The notes beneath the pieces are model-generated. The model ran no database searches and was not told the origin of the DNA. It saw nothing but the letters and a program-made list of their open reading frames with translations. Positions 54,954-64,000 of a DNA stretch of 64,000 nucleotides are shown in pieces. The DNA is from Macrocystis pyrifera (lineage: Eukaryota; Sar; Phaeophyceae; Laminariales; Laminariaceae), in the NCBI GenBank assembly GCA_031763025.1, contig JASSKH010000002.1, positions 20,712,168 through 20,776,167 of the forward strand, given 5' to 3'. The stretch's first letter is position 1. The number at the start of each line of letters is the position of its first letter. The translations under genes were made by a program, and so were the position numbers.

Positions 54954-56280
54954 CGCTATGTAAGACCAAACATGCTATAAACATTTGTTGAAGCAAACAT
55001 GCGAAAGGTTTGCCTATTACATCATGGGTTAAACTAGGACTGACAAGTACGATAAAGAGGAATCATATCTACATTCTAAAATCCAAAAAGAAAGAAGAAA
55101 CAGACATGCATTCTAAATCCAACCTGCGAGAAAAACTGCACAAAACTGCGAAAACGACAGCACAATTCTGCGAGTATATTATTAGCAGCGGCGGCACGTA
55201 ATATGAAGATATTATTTGTATGTGTATACAAACAGAAAAAAATAGCAGGAAAAGAAGCCGAGCAAAAGCAGCAGGTCAGAAACTGCCTACTACCTGGTAC
55301 CTAATTTTTAGCTAAATTTGCGAAATGCTCAAACTGTGTACCTCGAAATGTAGACGAAAAATGCAGGGGACACCCGTTAGCTCGTGATAAAATGCATTCC
55401 TAAATACCGAAAGGCGCTCTAACTGGTGCCTGGTAGGTGTTCTGAAATCAACTTGCGAATTAATCAGGCATCATTTGCGGCTTACCTGTCGAAATTCGCG
55501 CAAAAAACACGAAGCACATATATTCTATGTACACGTAATTTCATGTCCAAAAAAAAACGTAGCAATTTCCATCACAAAAAACGCCCTGTAGCCAAAAATG
55601 ATAGACTGTGCATCTTGCACACGTAATTCAAGCACGCAAAGAAACGTCACAATTTCCCATTAAAAAGGTAGACCCGGCATCCAAACAATAGATTACATCT
55701 TGTTGTATGCTGTCTTGTAAAAAAATGTACCAAGAAATAACTGCAGCGTACACCCTCTACCTGAAAAGCAGAAAAAAACAGATGCAGGCGCTCTTACTTA
55801 CGTCGTACATTCAAGATCAACCTGCCAGTAAAAAGGGCAGAATATATATGCGGTTCGGTTAACTTTTCACTTTCGCGGCCCAAAACGGCAGCAGCCCTGG
55901 AAGAATGTACACGCACAGTATGACACACGTGTTATCATTACCTACGCAAGTGTTAACATAAAAAGCACAAAAAAACAATCCTGGTGCGACGCGGCCCACG
56001 TCTTTTTTAAGAAGCTACATCGTATGTTTTTTGTTGGCGGGAAATGGCATGGTATGAGCACGTATGGTGTATGATACATTTTGTGCTACATTTATCAAGT
56101 CGGGAATAATACGGCTGCACACTGCCCCAACAATCACTAAAATTGCAATACAAAACGGCAGCACACGCACACGCCCTCAATGTGTTGTAATAATCAAATA
56201 TGCACATGGTGTAGTCGTACAAGATATAGTGGTATGATGGAGCACCCGAACAAACGATACCGTGTCGTAGTCATATGTGG
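54954..56280. other. A+T-rich DNA without genes
   Basis: Numerous short A runs (for example AAAAAACACGAAGCAC, CAAAAAAAAACG) and stops in all frames. No repeat partner found. Confidence 0.45.
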
Positions 56281-56289
56281 TATCAATTG

Positions 56290-56575
56290 GTGGTCCCTGG
56301 TAGACGAATAGTAACACCAGGTATCACAATATGCTAAGCACCGAAACATTTCGTACCGTACGTTATGATACGCTGAACACCGTGCCTATCATATCTTATC
56401 TGGTATACGAGTAGCCATACCAGGTGTCACGACATGATAGGTACCGAAACATATCGTAGCGTACGGTATATCATATATGGTATACGAATAACCATACCAG
56501 GTTTCACAATGATTAGCACCGAACCATATCGTACCGTACGGGGTCATATGCTCTGCCTGGCATATCATATACGGA
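56290..56575. repeat. Tandem repeat, about 90-100 bp unit, three copies
   Basis: ACCAGGT-TCAC-A followed by GCACCGAA-CAT-TCGTACCGTACG-TAT recurs near 56318, 56418 and 56507, with TATCATAT-TGGTATACGA-TA between. Confidence 0.8.
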
Positions 56576-56730
56576 TAAGACGTTGTTTGACGTAGTACTT
56601 AACGAGGTATGTTTACAACAGGTATTGTTGGTAATATGCTATCATGTATATCGGCAGAAAAAATTATACTTGGTATATCAGAATAAATGAACAATAAAAT
56701 ATCAAAAGTGCATCTATAACATCGCACATC

Positions 56731-57056
56731 GTCCCCGGTGGCTTGGAAGGTGGTCCGCGTGCCTATCAAGATCAATTTCGTGCGTTCGAGTCTCACCCAG
56801 TGCATGCTCGTAGGGACTTGTTCTTGCGTCAAAAAATGATCAGCGGAAGGCGCGACAGCGTGAGTTAGCTACATTCGATGCAAATCGACGAGCAGTGGGA
56901 ATGCTGAACCCTATGCGCAACAAAAAATAAAGGCACGTACCGGGGGGGAGAAGGGACGACACCTGTGACACCGGCTTGTCCAGAAGATTCTGAGGGTAAA
57001 ACCTCCTAGGAGTTAGGCTGGAAAGTAAAAGTGATGATTAAAAAAAAAAATCACAT
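56731..57056 (+). mobile_element. Probable tRNA-derived SINE, copy 2
   Basis: Partner of 34548-34874. The head GGTGGCTTGGAAGGTGG resembles a Pol III A box, and GTTCGAGTC at 56784-56792 is a near-perfect B box. The body is conserved and the element ends in an A-run (57040-57050). Confidence 0.65.
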
Positions 57057-57430
57057 CAGGGTCGGGATATATCGCAAAATTAAAAATCAAATTGGAGCGA
57101 CATTATCATATACTCAGTAGGTTTCATGTCAGGATATGCATATCGGAATATATATGTCACAAAAGTGAGATAAGAAACTTGAAAAAAAGCGTAGCTAAAC
57201 CGTCTGTCACATAAGGTATCAAATCGAGATCAATGTCTACCGGAATATATCGCGAAAGTGAAATACTGAAAATATTTGTGTAGCGATAACAATAATATGA
57301 TGTCAAGATCACATGAACGGACCATATCCTAATGCACAAAAATTCAGAATAATGCAATTTGATAAAATCGCAAAAGATCATATGATGATGACGCATGAAA
57401 AAAGTGACATACACTTAAATATTATATGAG
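57057..57430. other. A+T-rich DNA without genes
   Basis: Stops in all frames; CGGAATATAT-TCGC-AAA-GTGA recurs loosely (57143, 57240). Nothing else seen. Confidence 0.4.
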
Positions 57431-57435
57431 TTATT

Positions 57436-58383
57436 GTGGAAGACAGGGCCGGCGATACCTATAGAAGATCTTGTACTACGCACGCGCTAGAAGACACGTC
57501 ACCAGTCAAGCAATATCAGATCTCGGGTCACAAGCGGTCTCACGTCATTGACGGTGTTACCCCGTCCGTCCGCTGGAGATTGCTACCGGGAGATTATTCC
57601 GCTGCGAGACTCTGGGGGGACACAAGTCCTCCTCACAGAGTCGGACTTGGTGTCGCATTTCCTTGCTGAATACAAACGAGATAATTCTGCTCGGCTTACG
57701 TCGGCCGGAACGACAACTAAAGGGGACTCTCGCCTCGCGACCTCACCACGGCGACTTCTCCGCGCCTTACCCCGGCGACTTCTGCACGACTACATTGGGA
57801 CGATCGACGAGCACAGGATCTTCATTGGTGACCACCGTGTTATTTGATCATTTCACGCTCCGGGGGACGATCGAAAAGACAAAAGACACGCCTGGCGGTC
57901 GAAGCGGCGTCCGAACCGCGCGGCCAGCGCGATTACAATGTCTTCAAAGCTCTTGCGCCTACCGGTCAAGAAAGACTGGAGATGAGCAAGCAGGACCTCG
58001 TGGATCAACCAGAGGCGGCGGGCGACGCCGCGGGAGCAGTTTCGGACCACGAGCCCAGCCCCCAAGACCACGACGACGAGCCCAGTCCGTCCATCGACGA
58101 TCAGCCTGTGGAAACGACAGCTCCCGCCTCCAGTCTGGCGGAGGATCTCATGGTGGGTCCGAACCCCATACCCCCCGGCGACAGTGCACCCTCCGCCCCC
58201 CCTCCCGGACGACCCAGTTTGGCTCGAAACGGCACGGTGGCTGCGACGGTGCATGCTGGACGGCCCGACCTCCTGGTCCTGCCAGGAAGCACACGCCCGT
58301 TGGGAGAACCCACAGCAGCCCAGATCGGCGAGGTGAGAGGAGTCCCAACGAAGCCACAACAGAATCTCGATATAGCTTTTTAG
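57436..58383 (+). CDS. GC-rich coding-like region upstream of gag
   Basis: The clearest frame is 57844-58383: DYNVFKALAPTGQERLEMSK, then a Pro/Asp-rich low-complexity stretch and a C-terminal GEPTAAQIGEVRG, ending at 58383. Frames on both strands are long here because of GC content. Position before the gag core suggests the N-terminal part of a retroelement ORF, but that is inference; no domain is recognised. Confidence 0.3.
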
Positions 58384-58429
58384 GGACCGCGAACGCATGC
58401 ACTAACGTCTGCAGCAGTAACTCCCCCCT

Positions 58430-58610
58430 TGATAAGTCTAGCCAACCCCCACAGGCAGCACGTACATCGTCTGCTGTGCCGCAACCCACTAAAGCTAGTA
58501 TAGCTCAATGCAGACAGCACGTACATCCTCTGCTGTGCCTCCACCCACTATCGCTCGCGTAATGGAGGCAGTACGTACATCCTCTGCTGTACCCGAAGAG
58601 GCTAACCAGT
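58430..58610 (+). repeat. Short tandem repeat encoding ARTSSAVP-type units
   Basis: GCACGTACATC-TCTGCTGTGCC-CAACCCACTA recurs three times (about 58458, 58518 and 58572), translating to ARTSSAVPQPT, ARTSSAVPPPT and VRTSSAVPEE in different frames. Confidence 0.75.
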
Positions 58611-58905
58611 CAAGCCCGATCTCGACTCAGCCTGTTGATGACGGGAAAAAAAAAAAAAAAAAAAAAATATATAAAAAAGACAAAAGCCTTCCGTCATCAT
58701 TGATACTGGTCGGACCACCCTCGCACGAAAAATATGGCACTCTTCTCGCATTCGCTCACACTCTCCTGACAGTACACCGGGAGCAACCATCGACCACCAC
58801 GCGGTCAAGTACCTCGCTCTTCTAGTCAGCGGTGAAGCAGCTACCACTAGTCACTGCAGTGCAAGACTTGAGAGTGGAGAACCAACAAAGAACTGGCAGA
58901 ACTGA

Positions 58906-59290
58906 ATGCTGATGAAGATGCTGTCGAAATCGGAACCCCCCCGCTCATACCGTGACTGGACCAATGCCTTCACTAGTCTGTTCAGCCCGGTCAACCGCAT
59001 CGTCTTGCTCGCTCGCACCATCGCTAACCTCAAGCAAGAAAGTAGTGAATCTGTCTACTCTTACGGATTGAGAATTAACCTAAGCTCATGCACGAATCCT
59101 GGCCGAACCCAAACACAACGCTCCCCAAATCGTCTCGCCGTACAAACACGCGTGGCAAACTTCACTGATGGCTACTTTCGAAAATGACCTGATTCCCCAG
59201 ATACGAGCAGAGCTCATTCGCGAAGACCCGTCAGCCACATATCAAGCCGCACGTACGCGTGCTAAAAAACACACGAGATGGGCGCCTTAC
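58906..59290 (+). pseudogene. Retroelement gag core, frameshifted
   Basis: SYRDWTNAFTSLFSPVN, ARTIANLKQESSESVYSY and GLRINLS fit the retrotransposon gag pattern (W...F..LF.P......L..LKQ...SV..Y...). After a frame change near 59100 the sequence continues with FENDLIPQIRAELIRED and ATYQAARTRAKKHTR, the usual continuation of that domain. No zinc knuckle, protease, RT or integrase follows in recognisable form, so this is an isolated relic. Ty3/gypsy-like is the best guess. Confidence 0.6.
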
Positions 59291-60057
59291 GCGGACCTCC
59301 CACCCCACCCCCGACCGCGTACGCATCCGCCCTCACCGGCCAATCCCCCGGCCCTGACCGCCAGCTCATCACTCCAATGGGCAACATCGAGAAGGCAATC
59401 GTCTCCAAACCAGCATTGTGGGGCCGTGGAAACAGGGTCACGTTCGAAGCTGACTTACACGGCCCGGCTGAAACGCGAGGTCGGCCGGCAAGCACTGACC
59501 GTCCGAAGGCTCGTATGACGAAGTTCGCTGCGGGTATAGAGTGCGATTACTTGATGTGTCGCCACCGCGACTCGCACTCGCGCCCCGAGCGCCGGTTGGC
59601 CAAGATGCACGAGAAAGAGCGTTGGGTAGTCAGCAAGGCTGATGGGTGAGGGGACCCGCGCCGGTTGCCTAAAATCGGTTCGGGGAGTAGATTTGCTAGG
59701 ACTACCGAGCTCGCGGTGCAAGCGACAGCGCAAGCAGCTAGCGTAACCGTAGCCAGCGTCGGTAGACCTAGTGATAGCAGGAGCGATAACTGTGGCCGCA
59801 AAACGAACGCCGCCCCTTTGGCGACGACAGAGATAACAAAACAAATCCAGATGCAACCGTTAACTGTAGCGGTAGTCACAAAAAGGATTAGGCGTTCCCT
59901 CAACCGAAACACTCGCGGAAGTACTTATCGATTTACACTCCAGGAATACACCTATGGTGGATAATACGGAAGAGTCCGTCGCGATGATGCAGGCAACAAC
60001 ATTTTAAGACGAGTCGGAGTCCTAGTCGAACGAGACGATGGACACGGCCTTGGGTTT
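59291..60057. other. Unassigned, GC-rich to 59700
   Basis: Possible degraded retroelement sequence: short frames at 59455-59856 and 59665-59964 without recognisable domains. Confidence 0.3.
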
Positions 60058-60590
60058 TTATGCGTGCTTCTCCTCGTCTAGCTTGGCCTTAGCGCCGTAT
60101 TTGGCGAAGAGCTTGTGTTGGTTGATGCAGATTTGCTCCAAGAAGAGCTCCCTGTTCTTCCTCGCGCAGACGAAGTGGATGGGGGCTTTGGAGTGCTCGA
60201 TGAAGATGTCCCCGTCCTGGATGGTGCTGTCATCGCGACGGCAGTTGTAGCCGTCTACTGCTGCTGCTAAGTGCTGTTGCTGGGAGCTTCACTGCAAACG
60301 CCCAGATAATCTCTTTGGAAGCCCTACTGACTCAAACCTATCTGTAGCTTCCGGAGGTTGCCAGGAGTGCGCACACCGCAAGGGTTGATGGTCTCAGATC
60401 GACCCTGGATCCATATTTGGACGAGCAACGGCGTATCGTGCCTAGCCCTGGCCCAGGGACGGAAAACATATTCGTCGAAACGCGGAGGAACATTGAATTT
60501 CCTCCTCGCAAGTTCCCTTTGCTCCGTAGGTCGTACGAGGACTCTAAAAATGACTGGATTGGTGGCAGAGGTGATTGTCTCTAGTTGCCA
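60058..60590 (-). CDS. Unrecognised spliced gene, last two exons
   Basis: Exon 60590-60338 (WQLETITSATNPVIFRVLVR, RKFNVPPRFDEYVFRPWAR, HDTPLLVQIWIQGRSETIN) joins exon 60266-60058 through a 71-bp intron (GTTTGA to CACTTAG), keeping the frame: Gly-rich end LRKLQI then AAAVDGYNCRRDDSTIQDGD, IFIEHSKAPIHFVCARKNRE and LFLEQICINQHKLF, stop at 60058. The last exon uses C-ending codons heavily, unlike the elements around it, which argues for a real host gene. The exon start at 60590 (TTCAACGTCAG acceptor) is tentative; the frame is open to 60788. I know no family with these blocks. An alternative is that it is a captured or viral fragment. Confidence 0.5.
60267..60337 (-). other. Predicted 71-bp intron
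   Basis: Starts GTTTGAGT and ends ACAGCACTTAG on the minus strand. Without removal, the upstream frame stops at 60324 and the downstream frame lacks a start. Confidence 0.5.
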
Positions 60591-60788
60591 CTGACGTTGA
60601 ATATGGGCTAACGTGCAGCATTTGGTGTAGCACTGGCTGCTGCTGAAGATATGTTTGGCGATTGAAACCGTCTTCTTACCACACGACGTGGCGTTTTGCG
60701 TGTATTGAAATATGTTTCTTGGAGGAGGCCGAGGGCGACGTAGACTCTGCGTTGGGTGCGCTGTTTGAAATGCAATGAATTTATTCAT

Positions 60789-61200
60789 TACACCACCAGA
60801 CTACTCTCATGCGTCCATGTTCGACAAAGTAGTATATTACAAGGGCGGTTCGCCTGGCGCCAAAAGCCACCGACGAAACTGAGGCCCGCAGACAACTCTA
60901 AGGCCCGCAAGCAACGCTAAGACCCGCAGGCAACCTACAGTTGACAGCTAAGGCACGTCAGTTTACGATGTCAACGGACCGTTGATGTAGACGCAACGAT
61001 TAATGCTCTAAATATGCCCCGTGAAACAGGTTCTATTGTTGATCCCTGCCGTAACGCATGATGTAAAGAAGACCCGTGACATCGAAAGAAGTCCCGTCAA
61101 AATATTGTCGATAATTGATGCATGGCGCAATTAATGGGCCCCAATGAAAGCCACAATTTCTCCAGCAATAAGGCACACAAAACCAAGCAATGAAGCAAAC
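60789..61200. other. Unassigned, with a short tandem repeat
   Basis: AGGCCCGCAGACAACTCTA, AGGCCCGCAAGCAACGCTA and AGACCCGCAGGCAACCTAC at 60881-60940 form a 19-20 bp repeat. Nothing else recognised. Confidence 0.5.
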
Positions 61201-61204
61201 ACAG

Positions 61205-61575
61205 CCATCAGTGAATAAAATCGACCTACTCTAATGCGTAAATATAGTACACTCAAGCTACTTTCCTACAACGCACGACAGACAACCGCCACACTTATCT
61301 ACGCTCTCGTCTACGCTCTCCGGCGGTGAGGGGGGAGAAGCCAAAGCCATGACAACAATCGACAAACAGAATACTCCAAAAATAGTGGGGAACCGCAGAA
61401 CAACTGAATAAAGTCGACCTACTCCAATACGTAATTATGGTACACTCAAGCTACTTTCCCACAACGCACGACAAACAATCGCCACACCCATCTATGCTCT
61501 CGTCAACGCTCTCCGGCAGTGATGCGGAAGAAGCCAAAGCCACGAAAAAATCGACAAACAAAATACTCATCTAAT
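61205..61575. repeat. Tandem duplication, about 192-bp unit
   Basis: TGAATAAAATCGACCTACTC (61213) and TGAATAAAGTCGACCTACTC (61405), with GGTACACTCAAGCTACTTTCC, ACAACGCACGACA and GCTCTCCGGC blocks following in both. Confidence 0.88.
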
Positions 61576-61590
61576 CGGTGGGGAAAATGA

Positions 61591-62241
61591 TTGAGCGCCG
61601 TCCAGTACAACCACGACAGACAACTCGATTTTGTTCGTTATTTAATGCTACTCGGTAGTTGTGATGCATTACGAGTAATAGTAGTGATGGTGACGGTTAC
61701 TGTCGTAGTATTTTTATTTCAAATACATTTAGTACGGGGAATCATTTATTTTCTGAATTCAAGGCGACGAAATTATATGTTAGTATGTATTAATACTAAG
61801 GTGATTTTTTTTTTTTTATCATCTCGGAGAGACCAAATCAAGAAAACAAAATACACCACGACCACACAAAATACTCCATCTATTAATGATTCTTCCTATA
61901 TTCTCCGAATCAGAAACTCATACTTTGAAATATATGCCGCATACATACGTTTAAAAAAACCCCGGTGCTGGCCAGGCAGTGCGATAAAGAAAATATGGTC
62001 AGCTCGTTGGAGAATTTCAGTAATGGTACGCAAAATGGTTTTACTCTGGAAACAAAACCACGAAAACACAGCTCCGGTGCTGGCCAGGCAGTGCGATAAA
62101 GAAAATATGGTCAGCTCGTTGGAGAATTTCAGTAATGGTACGCAAAATGATTTTACCCTGGAAACAAAACAACGCAAACACACTGTATCATCTGGAAGAA
62201 ATTACATCGCGTGTGATGCTTCGTTCAAAATGAAGGATTGA
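61591..62241 (+). other. Open frame (216 codons), probably not a gene
   Basis: The frame spans a 112-bp tandem duplication, which is not a multiple of three, so the two copies are read in different frames. Most of the rest is A+T-rich and hydrophobic without a known domain. Confidence 0.2.
61962..62185. repeat. Tandem duplication, 112-bp unit
   Basis: CCGGTGCTGGCCAGGCAGTGCGATAAAGAAAATATGGTCAGC at 61962 and 62074; nearly identical through TGGAAACAAAAC. Confidence 0.93.
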
Positions 62242-62605
62242 TACGCCGCTGGTCCAAAACTCCTGAAAAACAGATCTTTGAATATTGGTCCCTCCGATCA
62301 AGCCGCCAAAAGAACACACCAGTCGATGTACCTTTTTAGTTGCTGCAGCAGGAATTACCACACAGCACATGACATGCTTGACAATATGGTGGGGAAGGAG
62401 GAGAAGAGCTTGCTATACGACCGAAGATCTAGGTTATAAGACAGAGACTTGAAAGGGTTGAAACAGTGAGGAAGAAGACCATCTACTACTACTACTACTG
62501 CTGTATGCGGTACTCTTCACGGGTATACATACATACCTGGTACGTAAATTTGTTGAATTCGGGGAGACCAAATCAAGAACACAAAATACCCGAGAAACAC
62601 AGGAT
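62242..62605. other. Unassigned
   Basis: Includes a (CTA)n microsatellite at about 62483-62500. No gene or repeat partner. Confidence 0.4.
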
Positions 62606-64000
62606 ACACTCTATTCCCTAGGTTTACCCTAGGGTAATCTAGAAGCAACATTAATTTCCTGTCCTAACTGACCAAATGACAATAGAACGGTACACCAGCG
62701 CTTTTTTGCCATTTTACGGTACAAAAAACTCAAACCAGGCTATCAGGGCACACCAAACCCAAGTTAGATGACATTTTATGTCAAGGTATACCGTTTTGTG
62801 GCGAAACATCCATGTCCGTCCGTCTCACTTGCAAAAATGCCAAAAAACGGTACACCATCGTATTTTCGCCAGTTAGTAGAACAAGGTGATCAGGGCACAC
62901 CAAACCCAAGTTATATGACATTTATGTCAAGTTATACCGTTTTCTGGCGAACAATGTCCCGGTACAGCTTATATTTTCGAACGAACACAGCGTTCGTCAA
63001 TAGAAACGCATTCTTGTACTGTGTCCTCCTGTTCAAACGAACGTACCAGGTACGAGTCAAGCGTGCTTATATATAATCTGAAGCCATTTTATTTCGTTTC
63101 GTGCGCGTGCGTGTAGTCAGAACACGGTACCGCGGGCGAGCCCGGCGCCGCCGCGGGTGTCAGCGGGTGCTAGCAGGTAGAGGGAGTGTTGCAAGGAGCG
63201 CCGTCGCCGTTTGCATGGCTAGGCGTCGCGTGTGTCTCGAGACCCGCAGGAAGCACGAATGGGCTCTGTCTGGCCTCCTTGTGAGGCTCCGCTTGCACCA
63301 TATACGAGATGTAAGGGTCGTTTTGATATGCGAAATCATATTTAAGCAGTGCTTGTTTTTGCGACCAAACTAAACTTCAAAGAGACTTCAATGCAGTTTG
63401 AGCACGAACTTTGTCGAAGTGGCGAAGAAGGGCCAAGGTGAGCACCGGGCTTTCCGCGAGGCGGGCGACGACGCTCACTGTGGCAGAGAGGGAGGAGAAC
63501 TTTATCCGGACCCAATCGGTGGTGATGTGGTCGCGAGACGGGCGGGCGGCGTACAAGGCTAAGAGGGAAGCTCTGCTGTTCTTTTTTTTTTCTTTTTGAC
63601 CGGTGGAACGTGTCCCAATCAGGCAGAAAATTGATACAGGCAGCAAAAACAACGCAAAAAACAGAATAGACTTTTCGAGCTTGCACCAATCAAAGCAGAG
63701 CTCCTGTGACTTACCGTATGACTTGACCTTTCGTGCTTGCACCAATCAAAGCAGAGCTGTGACTTACCGTATGACTTGCAAAATTGTCGTGATTGGCCAA
63801 CACTGCCGTTACAACTGCTGCTGAGCACAGATATCGTATTGAGCGTGCTACGAGTACTACAAACAGGCTGTTGTACATCGCTGCGGCCATGTCACCCAGC
63901 AGCAGCAGCAGCAGGCAAAACCATGCGCGTGAGGTGGCACATCCGCAGTATACTCTATGGATGGCTTGTATCGGGGCCTATGCATCACGGAGGATGGATA
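62606..64000 (+). repeat. Family B element, copy 3 (runs off the window)
   Basis: Starts TATTCCCTAGGTTTACCCTAGGG like copy 1. Both hairpin subunits, TATATATAA at 63068, the MARRRVCLETRRKHEW frame (ATG 63214, stop 63373) and the VAEREENFIRTQ frame (63430-63570) are present. It is closest to copy 2 and collinear with it to the last base. A local duplication of TTGCACCAATCAAAGCAGAGCT...TGACTTACCGTATGACTT lies at 63680-63778. Confidence 0.8.

Noticed and set aside
57663..58562. 299-codon frame in the GC-rich gag-upstream region
   Set aside because: It overlaps the better-supported frame at 57844-58383 in another frame and reads as Arg/Ser/Pro low complexity, as expected from GC-rich DNA out of frame.
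58648..58666. Poly-A run as a retroposed mRNA tail
   Set aside because: It is followed directly by continued coding-like sequence and has no target duplication; it looks like a homopolymer expansion.
61591..62241. 216-codon frame as a membrane protein gene
   Set aside because: It crosses a 112-bp duplication in two different frames and has no recognisable domain.

Overview
This is a eukaryotic nuclear window with almost no intact genes, packed with transposable elements and tandem repeats. The evidence is three exons of an isopropylmalate isomerase large subunit gene joined by GT-AG introns, a full-length APE-type LINE, hAT-like TIR elements, a probable tRNA-derived SINE pair and several satellites. 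Leucine biosynthesis excludes animals, and the isomerase exons look like the plant/algal type from memory, so an alga or other protist is the most likely source. The species is not resolved. Nothing supports a prokaryote.

Layout. 0-6 kb: a hAT-like end, a 334-bp tandem duplication, a LINE reverse-transcriptase relic and two copies of 'family B'. A third B copy, in the same orientation, closes the window at 62.6-64 kb. 6.3-14 kb: two hAT-like elements (A2, A3), dispersed 'family C' repeats and a 360-bp satellite. 18-30.4 kb: host gene exons split by an 11.7-kb intron holding a LINE 3' fragment, a C-type satellite block, an unknown ORF, a hAT-like element (A4) and two duplicated coding-like modules (F, G). 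34.5 and 56.7 kb: the SINE pair. 35.8-41.8 kb: hAT-like element A5 with the intact 4.48-kb LINE nested inside it. 41.8-51 kb: 5'-truncated LINE copies, a diverged B copy and many short tandem duplications. 52.1-55.0 kb (minus): a broken HUH endonuclease gene with a CRESS/Replitron-like motif set, the most unusual coding content. 57.4-59.3 kb: a degenerate retroelement gag. 60.06-60.59 kb (minus): the end of an unrecognised spliced gene.

The elements do not act together as a pathway. They record layered insertion: B abuts and truncates a LINE relic, a LINE sits inside a hAT-like element, and repeats have expanded one host intron. The likely functional genes are the isomerase exons (if the remaining exons lie elsewhere), the LINE ORF and the spliced gene near 60 kb. 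Repeat boundaries were set by eye, so most are good to about 10-30 bases.
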